64,000 bases of DNA, from assembly GCF_030167925.1 (NCBI RefSeq), contig NZ_JASKUT010000002.1, forward strand, positions 2,151,690 through 2,215,689, written 5' to 3'. The stretch is from Paenibacillus silviterrae. Lineage in GTDB: Bacteria > Bacillota > Bacilli > Paenibacillales > NBRC-103111. The position numbers and the translations under genes are program-made. Below the pieces are notes generated by a model. It saw nothing but the letters and a program-made list of their open reading frames with translations, did not search any database and had not been told where the DNA came from. Below, in pieces: positions 8,774 through 20,400 of the stretch (its first letter is position 1; the number at the start of each line of letters is the position of its first letter).

Positions 8774-10363
8774 GTGAGGAATCGGCTGCATAAGCAAAAA
8801 ATAAAATTAGCTACTTTACTTGCCGCTCTAGTAACCGCTTCCGTGGTAAGTACTCTTATTGTTTTATTGATTTCATCCTATCACTCGCAGAAAGAATCGT
8901 TGGTACATACGAGTCTTTCTTTAAATTACTCAAAGTCGAAAAATCTTAGCAGTACGATTGATTCCTTGTTCAAAAACATGCGAAGCAGCTTGGAGAATAC
9001 AGCTAATTATCTCGGTACCGGCGAACGGTCGGCTGAAGATATCCAATCACAATTAGAGATTTTACAATCGACGAGCCGATATTTTAATTCCCTTTCTTGG
9101 GTCGATGAAACAGGGGTGGTACAAAATATCGCCCCGATTAGTGTTGGTCTGAAGGGCCAGACCGTTAATTCCGGTCCAACGAACGAAGCACTGAACTCAA
9201 GAAAACCGTCTCTATCGCCACCTTATTATGCTGCTTCCGGGCGACTAATCGTATTAATGAGCCAACCTATCTATGACAAGAATGGGAAATATAGAGGGAT
9301 TATCGGGGGCAGCATTTATCTTCAAGAGAAAAATATATTAAACGAAATTGTTGGAAATAATGAGATTGACTCCATCGGCTCTTATTTTTATGTGATAGGG
9401 CCTAAAGGAGATCTCTTATTTCACCCGGATAAACATCGTCTGGGGGAAGTGGTAAGCGCAAATCCGATAGTGAGCAAACTCGCTCAAGGTAAGAGCGGCA
9501 TGGAAATTATAGAGAATACTAAAGGGGTTCCCATGTTGGCTGCCTACACCATTGTCCCTGAGATCGGTTGGGGAGTCGTACAGCAAACGCCGGTGTCATC
9601 AGTTAATGTTATGTTGATGGATCATACCAAAAAGCTTATCCTATATACGCTCGCTCCCTTCATAATGCTATTGCTATTTTCCGTATTTATTGCCCGCAAG
9701 CTTGCATCCCCTTTTATGAATTTAGCAAATCTTGTGAACCGGCTTTCAACAGGTGAAACCATCTCCATTCCGAAAAAGCACTCTCATTGGAACCGAGAGG
9801 TGGATTTACTCACGAAGTCCGTTATTATTGCTATCCAAACGGTTCAGAAGAACACTCATTTACTAAAACGTGACGCATATAATGATCAACTAACCGGTCT
9901 GGCGAATCGAAGGTCGTTAGATGAAACGCTTCAATCATGGTCAAAGGATAACAGAACATATTCCATTATTGTATTAGACATAGATCACTTTAAAAGTGTA
10001 AATGACACTTACGGGCACCAAGCAGGTGATGAAGTACTCAAACACTTGGGGGTGATCGTAAGCGGCAAGGTAAGAAGCGAGGATCGTTGTTTCCGTTTCG
10101 GAGGAGAGGAGTTTGTTGTACTCTTACCTAATACTGCAGCGTCTGAAGCATTCATTATCGCAGAAGATATCCGAGCGGCTGTAGAACATACCATAACTCC
10201 AATTGGTAAAACAATTACGATTTCCCTAGGTATTGCCGAATTTCCGGTTCACGCAGAATCCCATGAGGAGCTTTTTCGTGCTGCCGACAGGGCACTTTAC
10301 GAATCGAAAACTAGTGGAAGAAATCGCACTACCTGCATAAGTGATAAAATAGATTCACATTAG
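8774..10363 (+). CDS. Membrane dCache-GGDEF diguanylate cyclase
   Basis: 529 residues from a GTG start preceded by AGGGGGCGG. A transmembrane helix (about 12-35) is followed by an extracytoplasmic Cache-type sensor (about 40-275), a second helix (about 288-308), a HAMP-like linker and a C-terminal GGDEF domain (about 365-520). The active site reads GGEEF (about 443-447), a catalytically competent variant. RSED five residues before it matches the RxxD inhibitory I-site, so product feedback by c-di-GMP is expected. It should synthesise c-di-GMP from two GTP in response to an external small ligand that cannot be named. A LysM protein gene follows 58 bases downstream. Confidence 0.9.
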   Translation: MRNRLHKQKIKLATLLAALVTASVVSTLIVLLISSYHSQKESLVHTSLSLNYSKSKNLSSTIDSLFKNMRSSLENTANYLGTGERSAEDIQSQLEILQSTSRYFNSLSWVDETGVVQNIAPISVGLKGQTVNSGPTNEALNSRKPSLSPPYYAASGRLIVLMSQPIYDKNGKYRGIIGGSIYLQEKNILNEIVGNNEIDSIGSYFYVIGPKGDLLFHPDKHRLGEVVSANPIVSKLAQGKSGMEIIENTKGVPMLAAYTIVPEIGWGVVQQTPVSSVNVMLMDHTKKLILYTLAPFIMLLLFSVFIARKLASPFMNLANLVNRLSTGETISIPKKHSHWNREVDLLTKSVIIAIQTVQKNTHLLKRDAYNDQLTGLANRRSLDETLQSWSKDNRTYSIIVLDIDHFKSVNDTYGHQAGDEVLKHLGVIVSGKVRSEDRCFRFGGEEFVVLLPNTAASEAFIIAEDIRAAVEHTITPIGKTITISLGIAEFPVHAESHEELFRAADRALYESKTSGRNRTTCISDKIDSH

Positions 10364-10421
10364 CGGACGGAAACGGCATATGATGGGTATTAACCTACTT
10401 AAAAAGAGGAGTGGCGTACCC

Positions 10422-11228
10422 ATGCCGATTTCACCAGGCACCCACTTGCTGTATACCGTTCGACCCGGTGACACCCTGTATACGATAGCAGAACAATTGG
10501 GCACCAACGTACCGTCGCTAGTGCAAATGAATGCATTATATCCGCCCATAATGGATCCCGATCGAATCTATCCGGGGCTGGTCCTGCTGGCAAGACTGCC
10601 GGGTATGGCGGAGCAAAGCTCTGTGATATACCAGGTTCAGCCCGGAGATACGCTATATCGGATTGCCGAAAGATTCTCCGTAAGTGTCGACATGCTGGCC
10701 GGATTGAATCAGATACAGCAGCCGGACATTCTCCGTGTCGCTCAACTGCTTTACATTGCGAGCTTCGTATACGAAGTAGAGCAAGGAGACACATTGTACC
10801 GGATCTCCCGGCGCTTCGGCACATCGATGAGCGAATTGATTCGGGCTAACCGAAATCGGCCGGGTTTATCGCCTGATGTCATTTATCCCGGATTTCGCCT
10901 GGTTGTGCCGCTTCCGTCCTCGACGAATATCGTCGTATACCAGCCGTTGCCCGGAACGACAGTTGCCCCCGGACAGCATTTGACAGGCAGCGCCCGTGCA
11001 TTCGAAGCGACGGTAAACTACCAAATGCTCGATTCGATGGGGCAGACCGTAACGCAGGAAAAGGCGGCCATGGCTTCCCAAGGTGCTCCGGCATTCGGAA
11101 CATTCGACGTACCGCTCCAGTTCGATCAGCGTCCTACCGTCCCAAGCGGGGTAGTCATGGTGTACACACGCAGTGCTCGTGATGGAAGCATTCAGGATTT
11201 GGTGGAAATTCCTGTGATATTCGTCTGA
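10422..11228 (+). CDS. LysM-Gmad2 spore/cell-wall protein
   Basis: 268 residues from the ATG at 10422, chosen because AGAGGAG lies ten bases upstream; an in-frame ATG at 10380 has no good site. Three LysM modules occupy roughly residues 8-55, 65-105 and 110-155, each with the P/Q-G-D-T-L-Y core, and should bind peptidoglycan. The C-terminal ~100 residues form an immunoglobulin-like Gmad2 domain, typical of spore germination and coat-associated proteins. No signal peptide is visible, as is common for spore proteins made in the mother cell. It may be co-transcribed with the diguanylate cyclase gene. Confidence 0.85.
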   Translation: MPISPGTHLLYTVRPGDTLYTIAEQLGTNVPSLVQMNALYPPIMDPDRIYPGLVLLARLPGMAEQSSVIYQVQPGDTLYRIAERFSVSVDMLAGLNQIQQPDILRVAQLLYIASFVYEVEQGDTLYRISRRFGTSMSELIRANRNRPGLSPDVIYPGFRLVVPLPSSTNIVVYQPLPGTTVAPGQHLTGSARAFEATVNYQMLDSMGQTVTQEKAAMASQGAPAFGTFDVPLQFDQRPTVPSGVVMVYTRSARDGSIQDLVEIPVIFV

Positions 11229-11325
11229 TTCGACCTACTAACATGTCCGATCGAACCCCCTATTCAACTTCATAGCTCCTTTATAATAGGTTTCAGAAGA
11301 TGTTAGAGAAGGAGCTGAGTGGGAA

Positions 11326-14241
11326 ATGGATACGATGGACGACAACACGACCTGGAAAGCCAGGTGGATATGGACCGGTGAAGAAGAAAGTCCCCGGAAC
11401 GAATGGCGCTGTTTTCGCAAGCAGTTTCGCTATGCGGACGAATGTGCTTCGAGGCAGGCCAGGATCCGAATCACGGCGGACTCCCGGTATGTTCTCTATG
11501 TGAACGGTACGCTGATAGGGCGGGGTCCTGTCCGATCCTGGCCGTTCGAGCTCCCTTACGACGAATATGAAATCGGCCATTTGCTTACCGCCGGGGAGGA
11601 TAATACGATCGCCGTGATGGTCATGCATTACGGAGTTCCGACGTTCCAATATTTGCGCGGCCGCGGCGGTCTTCTCGCCCAAGTAGAGAGCGCTTGCGGG
11701 AATCGGTGGGATGTCATTGCCGCGACCGATTCCACCTGGGCTACAGCTGTTCACGCCGGCTACGATAACCGTTCTTCCCGCATATCCTGCCAGCTGCCTT
11801 TTACCGAGGTGATCGATTCGAGACTTTGGGACGAGGCTTGGACACAGGACGGATCCGCAGGAGCGGAATGGGGGAGGGCAACCGAGATCGGCGAGGTCGG
11901 CATGGAGCCGTGGACCAAGCTTGTGCCGCGGGATATTCCGCCCTTAACCGAGGAACTCGTGTACCCTGTCCGTGTGGAATCTTTAAGCCGTGTTACGCCG
12001 AGATCGTGGGGCGTCGTGCTCGATCTGCGCAATCATTTCGTTCCCAGCAGCGAGTATCATGCGAACAACATTAGGCTTTACGGCTATTTGACCACCGTCA
12101 TTCGAGCGAACGGCCCGGCCCGCGCGACCATCGGCATCGTGGACGGAGGCCGTTTGTCCGGACCGCTCAGCCTGAACGGCGTTTGGTACGATGAGAACAG
12201 GGAGTACGGAGACAAGCCGGAGCGGTATTTGGACGTCGAGCTCGCAGAAGGGGACAACTTTCTCATGGTGGAGGTCAGGGGGGTCACCCATGGTCATGGC
12301 TTTCATTTCGGCATCGATTGCGAGGAAGCTCTCGAGGTGGTTTCGCCGCTCTACAATGGTGAGGGCAGCGGCCGTGGTACTCCTTTCGCGACGCTGGGAC
12401 CGTTTGATGCGATCGAGATCATCGATCACCAGCCCGAGCCGTCGTTTCAAGATAACCACCCGGACTATCTTCGGGCCAAACGGATAGCCGCGCCGGCTGA
12501 TCTGGACGAATTCGCCTCGTGGCTGAAGCCGGTCGATCCGCGTCATGTAAGCCGTGATGATGTATTCAGCCGATGTGTATGGAAAAGACAATCGCAGCCT
12601 TTGCCGATCCCTTATGCGCTGCAAACTGCCGTCATTGCCAATGACGCAGCCGCCGTTGTACCCGTCTACCCTGGAGAGGACACGGAGCTGGTCATCGACT
12701 TCGGCAAAGAGTATTCCGGTTATCTCTCCTTCGAAGCGGAAGCGTCCGACGGAACGATCATCGACTTTTACGGATTGGAATACATGAGGGATGGCTGGAA
12801 GCAGATCACCTATGGTTTGGACAATACGCTGAGGTACGTATGCCGGGAAGGGCGCCAATCGTATATTTCACCCGTTCGCAGAGGATTCCGCTATGTCATG
12901 GTTGTCGTGCGAAACGCGGATAGGCCGCTCAAGCTTCACCGTGTGACTGTACTTCAAAGCAATTACGCGGTTGCGGAAATCGGCAGGTTCCGCTGCTCGG
13001 ATCCCCTGCTCAATGACGTCTGGGAGATCAGCAAGCATACGACGCGGCTGTGCATGGAAGATACGTTCGTCGATTGTCCGGCGTTCGAACAGGCATTCTG
13101 GGTAGGGGATGCCCGCAACGAAGCATTGGTGAACTACTATGTATTCGGCGACGATGCGATCGTGAAACGGTGTTTGCGTCTTGTCCCCGGCTCGAAATTT
13201 CAATCTCCCTTATACGCGGATCAGGTTCCCAGCGGCTGGAGCAGCGTAATACCGAATTGGACCTTCTTTTGGGCTATTGCCTGCTTAGAGCTATATCGGT
13301 TCAGTGGGGACAGACAATTTGCCGAGCAAATATGGCCGCATGTAAGTTATACGCTTGACCATTACTTGCAGAAGCTTGACGGGAACGGGCTGCTGAACAT
13401 GAAGGGATGGAATCTGCTTGACTGGGCGCCGATCGATCAGCCGAATGACGGCATCGTTACTCACCAGAACCTATTTTTCGTTCAGGCGCTTCGTTCCGCC
13501 GCTTCCCTGGCGGACGAATTCGAGCCGGTATGTGCTGCGCGATTTATGACAAGTGCCGACCGGCTGCAGGAGGCGATCAATACCTTCCTGTGGTCGGAGG
13601 AGAACCAGGCTTATGTGGATTGCATCCACACCAACGGCACGAGCTCCCGGACCTTCAGCATGCAGACGCAGGTGGTTGCCTATTTGTGCGGTATTGCGGC
13701 TGGAGCTCGGTTGCAGCGGCTGGAATCGTACATTGTGTCTCCTCCGCGGCATTTCGTGCAGATCGGCAGCGCCTTCATGTCCTTCTTCTACCATGAATCG
13801 CTGGCAAAGCTCGGCCGGTTCGATATCATGCTGGACGATATTCGGGCACGATACGGGGAAATGCTCGAAAATGACGCGACGACATGCTGGGAAATGTATC
13901 CAAACCCTCCGGAAAACAGAACGCATCCGAATATGCTGACACGCAGTCATTGTCACGCTTGGTCGGCAGGTCCGGGCTATTTCCTCGGTGCCTTCGTCTT
14001 GGGCGTGCGTGGCATGGACGCCGGCTGGTCGAAGGTTGCTATCGAGCCGCAGATCGCGGACCTTACGTGGGCCCGCGGGACGGTTCCGCTTCCCGGCAGA
14101 GGCAGAATCGACGTCTCCTGGCGTGCCGACCGTCCTGGAGGCAAGCTGTACATGAGAATCGAGGGGCCTGCCGACTTGGAGCTTTCTATTGAACCCCCGG
14201 CGGGGTTCGAAGCCGTCGTCGAGCGAATCGTGCTCGGATGA
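11326..14241 (+). CDS. GH78-like alpha-L-rhamnosidase
   Basis: 971 residues without a signal peptide. The N-terminal half has beta-sandwich modules typical of family 78 rhamnosidases, including ARWIW, the RITADSRYVLYVNG segment and a VNGTLIGRGP loop. The C-terminal half is the (alpha/alpha)6 barrel, with DCPAFEQAFWVGDAR aligning to the catalytic loop that holds the general acid, and a C-terminal beta domain. It should hydrolyse terminal alpha-L-rhamnose from glycans or glycosides, probably inside the cell. GAAGGAG precedes the ATG; a TATAAT lies at 11282-11287. It is single, followed by a strong terminator. The exact substrate cannot be deduced. Confidence 0.82.
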   Translation: MDTMDDNTTWKARWIWTGEEESPRNEWRCFRKQFRYADECASRQARIRITADSRYVLYVNGTLIGRGPVRSWPFELPYDEYEIGHLLTAGEDNTIAVMVMHYGVPTFQYLRGRGGLLAQVESACGNRWDVIAATDSTWATAVHAGYDNRSSRISCQLPFTEVIDSRLWDEAWTQDGSAGAEWGRATEIGEVGMEPWTKLVPRDIPPLTEELVYPVRVESLSRVTPRSWGVVLDLRNHFVPSSEYHANNIRLYGYLTTVIRANGPARATIGIVDGGRLSGPLSLNGVWYDENREYGDKPERYLDVELAEGDNFLMVEVRGVTHGHGFHFGIDCEEALEVVSPLYNGEGSGRGTPFATLGPFDAIEIIDHQPEPSFQDNHPDYLRAKRIAAPADLDEFASWLKPVDPRHVSRDDVFSRCVWKRQSQPLPIPYALQTAVIANDAAAVVPVYPGEDTELVIDFGKEYSGYLSFEAEASDGTIIDFYGLEYMRDGWKQITYGLDNTLRYVCREGRQSYISPVRRGFRYVMVVVRNADRPLKLHRVTVLQSNYAVAEIGRFRCSDPLLNDVWEISKHTTRLCMEDTFVDCPAFEQAFWVGDARNEALVNYYVFGDDAIVKRCLRLVPGSKFQSPLYADQVPSGWSSVIPNWTFFWAIACLELYRFSGDRQFAEQIWPHVSYTLDHYLQKLDGNGLLNMKGWNLLDWAPIDQPNDGIVTHQNLFFVQALRSAASLADEFEPVCAARFMTSADRLQEAINTFLWSEENQAYVDCIHTNGTSSRTFSMQTQVVAYLCGIAAGARLQRLESYIVSPPRHFVQIGSAFMSFFYHESLAKLGRFDIMLDDIRARYGEMLENDATTCWEMYPNPPENRTHPNMLTRSHCHAWSAGPGYFLGAFVLGVRGMDAGWSKVAIEPQIADLTWARGTVPLPGRGRIDVSWRADRPGGKLYMRIEGPADLELSIEPPAGFEAVVERIVLG

Positions 14242-14256
14242 ATAAGAATGGACCGA

Positions 14257-14309
14257 AAGGTGCTATCCGCTGGCCGCTTCCACGGCCTCGGATAGCACCT
14301 TCTTTTTTG
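14257..14309 (+). terminator. Strong terminator after rhamnosidase gene
   Basis: A perfect 13-bp stem AAGGTGCTATCCG/CGGATAGCACCTT encloses an inner GGCCG/CGGCC hairpin and is followed by CTTTTTT. Confidence 0.85.
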
Positions 14310-14360
14310 TCCGTTATCGCCATTTGTTAAATTTTACACACTTTGAGAGATAAACCCCAA

Positions 14361-14380
14361 AAGTATCCTTTTGGATACTT
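14361..14380. repeat. Perfect hairpin upstream of the RHS gene
   Basis: AAGTATCC-TTTT-GGATACTT, an 8-bp perfect inverted repeat 67 bases before the RHS start. It could be an operator or a 5' leader hairpin; there is no following T-tract. Confidence 0.45.
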
Positions 14381-14447
14381 ATTCGCTCCTAAGGCGATGT
14401 GCTAAGCTGAACCTCGTGCATAATGAGCTGAAGGAGAGGAAGGAGAA

Positions 14448-17400
14448 ATGATGAAATACGGCAAGATGATGAAGCCCCATCACAGGCGATGGCTGCATTC
14501 CCTGCTCGTGTGGGTGCTGGTTGTTACCTCGGTGCTGCCTGCCACGACGGCAGGCGCCGCCGAACCCGTGACAGACTACGTAACCACCGTAGCCGTCTCG
14601 GAATCGCAGGTGCAGCCGGGGCAAGCGGTCGGTTTGACGGCTTCTATTACAGCTGCGGTCAGCCGATCGGTGCTGGTGGACCTGGAGGTATTCGGCTCGA
14701 ACGGAGCGAGGGTTTTCCAGAAGGTCGAGAATGGGCTGTCCCTTACAGCGGGTGAAACCAAAAGCATTCCCTTCGAGTGGAATCTCGAGGAGACCCTCCC
14801 GGAAGGGAAGTATACCGTTAGCATAGGGATCTTTAAGCCCGACTGGGGGGTGCAGTATGCCTGGCATGCAGGCGCAGCCGTCATCACGGTAAGCAAAGCG
14901 GCAGGACCGAGCGTAAGCACTTCGGTTACCGTAACACCAAGTGCGGTTCGCGCGGGGGAGCCTGTGGAGATTTTGGCCAAAGCCAGCAGCTCTACCACGC
15001 TCGAGACGCTGGTTGAGATCCAGTTGCGCAGCGCGGAGGGTGCGGTTGTTGCACATCAGGAGTTTCCAAATCGGACACTCAACACAGGCATGGAAACCTT
15101 GTTCCCGTTAGCCTGGAATGTACCGGCAGCGGCTCCGGCAGGGCAATACGCTGTGGAAATGAGCGTCTTAAGTCCTGACCGCACCGTAACTTATGTCGAT
15201 CGGGCGAAGCGGGCCGTGATTAACGTCCTGCCGGCCACGGCGAACGGCGAGCCGGGCGGGAAGGCGGAGTACACGTCTAGCGCGACGGCAACGCCTTCAC
15301 AGACGGCTCCCGGTGAGAAAGTCGATCTGAAGGTAGAGGTCAGCAGTACGAAGAAGGATACGGTGCTCGTGGATGCCGAGATTTATAGTCCGACAGGCGA
15401 GAGGGTGCATCAGCAGTTTCTGGACCTTCAGGAGCTACGCGCCAATCAAGTCCACACCTATCCGATGTCATGGCAGGTGCCTGCCGGAGCAACGGAAGGC
15501 GACTATACCGTACGTATCGGCTTGTTTAAGCCAGGCTGGGGAAAGCTGTATCACTGGAACTCCCAAGCGGCGGTTATCAAGGTACAGGAGTCTGCGGATG
15601 TCACTCCACCGGCAATTCCTGCCGGATTATCTGCAGCAGCAGGCGATTCCAAGGTGTCGCTCACTTGGCAGTCGGTAGGTGACAGTGATCTGGACGTCTA
15701 CAAGGTCTATATCTCCCAGGACGGAGGAAGTACTTGGTCGTCGGCGAAACCAACGGGCAAGCTCACAAGCTATATCGCCGAGGGCTTGACGAACGGAGTT
15801 GCCTATACCTTTGCAGTAACAGCGACAGACGTGTCGGGGAATGAATCCGCCAAGTCTGTTCCCGCGCAGGCTACTCCGAGTGCTCCGGCCTCCTCCTTAC
15901 CGGCGCCGGCAGGAATCCAGGTCCACTATGCCGGAGAGACCTCCCGCGTGGTCAGCTGGAGTGCGGTGGAGAATCCGGCGGTAGCAGGCTACAAAGTTTA
16001 TGTATCGGAAGACAGAGGCATCACTTGGAGAGACCCCATTGACAATGGCTTAATGCAGTTTTATATGGTGAACGGACTGGTCAGTGGCCGAGGCTATACT
16101 TTTGCCGTAACGGCCTATGAGAGCAATGGCTCGGAGTCCGCCAAATCGGCGCTCTATCATGTATTCATCGGCAAGCCTCAAGCGCCTGAAGGGCTAACGG
16201 CGCAGCCGCTCGAAGGAGCCGTGAAGCTAAGCTGGAACGCCGTGACGAATAACAGCGAAGTGACGAACTACCGGGTGTATGTCTCCATGGACGGGGGAGC
16301 CACTTGGGGTTATGGTCAGCAGGCCGGGAACGAAACGAGCTACACGATGACCGGTCTCACCAATGGTACCGCCTATGCTTTTGCCGTCACAGCCATGAAC
16401 AATCGTGGAGAGGAATCGGATCGCTCGACGCCCGTTCAAGCGACGCCGCAAGGCACGTCTCCGGCCATTCCACAGGGATTGACCGCGTCGGCTGGGGATG
16501 CGCTTATCAAGCTCCAATGGACGGCTGTGACCGATGCCGACCTCGCAGGGTATAAGCTGTACCTTTCTCAAGACAACGGCAATAGCTGGAGTCTCGGGGC
16601 AGAGACAGGCAGGGTTACGGAATATACGCTGACGGGACTTACGAACAACGTCGAATATGCTGTAGCCATCTCTGCTGTGGACGAGAACGGGAACGAGTCC
16701 GCGCGGTCTGCCTTCGTGAAGGCTACACCCAATAACAATGACATTGTGCCGCCGGCTGCGCCGACTAGCCTGAAGGCCACCGCCAAGGATTCAGCGGTGA
16801 TCCTTCATTGGAAAGCGGGCACGGAACCGGACCTCTCCGGCTACCAAGTCTATCTGTCGGAAGCCGCAGAGGGTCCATGGTCGCTGCAAGCCTCCATTCA
16901 GGGAATGGCTTACTATGCCGGCGGCCTGACCAACGGGACGACATATCATTATGCAGTCAAAGCAGTGGATCAAAGCGGGAACGCCTCGGAGCTCTCGGCA
17001 CCTGTTGCAGTAAGCCCTAAGGCGCCGGGCATTCCGGCAGATCCTGCTGCCTCGGCGCCGCAGCTATCCGCCACCGGAACGACGAGCTTCGCCGATGCGA
17101 CAGACTTCCTATATCAGGGAAGCCGTCCTGTTCAGTTTGAGGTGGAGCCTGGAGCTCTTGATGAAGAACGTATGTCCGTGCTTCGCGGTAAGGTACAAGA
17201 TCGCGCAGGAGCGCCGTTATCCGGAGTAACGATTCGCGTACTGAACGAGAGCAAGCTTGGTTATACGGTTAGCCGCGCCGACGGCGCCTTCGATCTTGTG
17301 ATCAACGGCGGCGCGACCGTGACTCTTCAGTACGAGAAGCTTGGGTATATGCCGGTACAGCGTAAGGCTACCGTGCCTTGGAACGATTATCTCACCGTAC

Positions 17401-20400
17401 CGGATGTGGTAATGACTCCGTATGACAGTAACGTAACGGAGATTCAGCTAAGCGGTGCGGCAGGCATTCAAGTAGCGCAAGGCAGTCCTGTAACGGATGC
17501 AGACGGAAGCCGTCAGGCTACTCTGCTGTTTACGCCGGGAACGACAGCTCAGATGAAGCTGATCGATGGAACGATGAAGGAGCTTTCCGCACTTCACGTA
17601 CGGGCTACCGAATACACCGTAGGGGATAACGGACTCAAAGCGATGCCGGGTGAGCTGCCGGCGAATGTCGGCTACACCTATGCAGTGGAGCTGTCCGTGG
17701 ACGAAGCGGTGGCGGCAGGGGCGACAGAGGTCCGCTTCAATCAGCCGGTTCCGGTTTACGTGGATAACTTCCTGCAATTTCCGACGGGAACCATCGTGCC
17801 GCTAGGCTACTACGATTATAAGGCCGGCGGGTGGATGCCGTCTCAGGACGGCGTTGTTATCAAGGTGCTTTCCGTGGAGGGCGGCACAGCGGCCATCGAT
17901 GCGAACGGCGACGAGCTGCCGGATTCGGAGACAGCCTTGGCCGCACTTGGCATCACCGCCGAAGAGCAGGCGAAGCTCGCTGCCCTATATCCCGCAGGCA
18001 AGAGCTTGTGGCGCGTGACGGTAAAGCATTTTACCCCATGGGATGCGAATTGGCCTTACGGACCGCCCGAGGATTCGGAGAATCCGCCGGAGCAGGAGGA
18101 TGAGTGGAAGGATAAGTTCAAGATGGAGCTCTGCAATAAACAGAACTCCGTCATCGGCTGTCAGAATCAAACGCTCGGCGAATCAATTCCGATCGAAGGC
18201 AGTGCGCTTACACTCAATTATCAGAGCAAGCGGACGCCGGGTTATATGGAGAAGAGCCACATTACGGTGCCGGTGACCAAGCCGACGTTCAAGCCCAGCA
18301 CGTTTATACGCAGTGTAGAAGTGAAACTGCACCTTGCCGGCCGGACGATCGAGAAATCGTTCCCTGCTTTTCCGAATCAGACGTTCGAATACGATTGGGA
18401 CGGCAAGGACGTCTATGGCCGCGACATGATCGGAGATGTGAGGTACTCCGTTGATATCCGTTATGTATATCAAGCCCAGTATTACGCGAACGGAGGGGGC
18501 TCCGGGGGTTCGGGCAGCGGCGCAGCCAGCAGCTTCGGCCGGGTAGCGGGCGTCAAGCATGTGCTGATGAACCGCAGCTTAAACCAGATTACTCTTGGCG
18601 AAACATGGAGCGGCTCCGTGCTAAGTCCGATTAATCCGTATCAGGAGACGGGTATCGCCGGCTGGAGCTTGGATAACCACCACATGCTTCTCACCGACGA
18701 ATTGCTGAAGGGGGACGGCACCTCTGAGCGCAAGCGTGCGGCCGGCGGTCAAGAAATCAACTTCCGCGGCCGAGCCGATGTACCGGGCAGTCTGGTGCTC
18801 GAGAACGGGAGAGGCACTGAGACGGGAGTGATCGGTCCCGACGGACAATATTATTTTGTCAAAAAGACCTATGACTCACCTTGGGGGTCTTCCAAAACCC
18901 ATACCTTCTACCGAGTGGACCAAGAAGGGGCGGTCCGGGAGCTGTTCAGCTACGAACCGAATACGTATCTGGAGGTTCCGAATTATCCTGGCCGCCTTGC
19001 CGTAGGCACTGACGGAACCATCTACGCTGTGATTATCAAAGAGACGATCATGTACATCGCCCGCCGTTCCCCCGGTGACTCTGATTGGACGATTATTGCG
19101 GGCGGTCAGCCAAGCAGCGGCATCTACGACTCGATACCTGACGGAACGCACGGTCTGCAGGCGAAGCTCCACGATCCTTACCGATTGACGGCCGGAGCGG
19201 ACGGTAGCCTGTATTTCATGGACGGCAATGCACTGCATAAGCTGAGTGCAGACGGCTACATTATGACCTATAATCACCGGGGCAACCGGTTTGAGGCGAA
19301 TCCGAGAGATGATGGCCGCGCTACACCGGAGAATATCGGCCGGGTGAACGATTTTCAAGTAGGCTCGGACGGAAGCATCTATCTTCTGGATATCGGAGGC
19401 AGGAATAGCAACGAGAGCCGCATCCGCGTGATTCGCCCTGACGGAACGATGGCGAAGCTGATCGGTAAGGCCTTCACCGACGCCCCAGGCGAAATGAAGG
19501 TGACCAACATCATGACGGGAGTGAAGCCGGAAGAAGCGGTTTTCCATACAGACCGCATCTACGTAAGCCCTGTCGGCGTTGTCTATTTTAAAGAGCTGGA
19601 GCAAGGCGTCTTCTACAAAATCAATCTTGACGGCTTTATTGAAGAGGTGGAGCCGCAAGTGTTTCTGGGTATGGCCAAACGCGTTCGCGAAGAAGGCTAC
19701 GATCAATCGGGAAGAGTCCCTATGCAGCTGTTCGGAATCGGTCCGAATGAAGAGCTGTACGTCAGAATCACGCTTGGGTCCGTTTTGCCGACAGGAGAGA
19801 GCTTTTATCACTATAGGGTAAAAGAGGGCGTCAATGCCATCCTCCCGGACGAAACGGGGACGGTCGCTTACGAGCTCGATAAGAAGAGCGGCCGGCACCT
19901 GACAACACGAAGCGGCTACACCGGTCAGGTGCTCATGAATCTGGAGTATGATGCTGCAGGCAGATTGACCGCGATGCGGGATCCTTTCGGCAATGTAACG
20001 ACCATCGTTCGAGATAGTGCGGGTAAGCCTGAGGAGATCATCGCTCCGAACGGACAGCGAACCCAGCTGACGGTAGAGAACGGACAGCTGGTTACCGTAA
20101 CGCATCCGGGCGGCAAGACACATAAGATGGTGTATGACGAGAAGGGCTTATTAAAGCAGTTTACTGACACTAGCGATAATGTGCGCGATTATGGCTACAC
20201 CCCGCGGGGGATGCTCATTCGTGCGGAAAATCCGAAGGACGGGTTAAAGCAGCTCGAGGCGATTCCGCTTGAGAACGGAGTCCGGGTGCAGTTCACGAAC
20301 CCTGACGGCAAGGTTACGCAATATGAAACCTATCCCGGCGATAAGAGCATGACTACCGCGACCATTGAGCCTACGGGTGAGAAAACGACGGTGGTACGCA

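Noticed and set aside
11983..12858. Minus-strand ORF of 291 codons opposite the rhamnosidase gene
   Set aside because: Antisense shadow; the plus strand carries a full GH78-like protein.
18876..20123. Minus-strand ORF of 415 codons opposite the RHS gene
   Set aside because: Antisense shadow of the YD/NHL region; no ribosome binding site and no recognisable domain.
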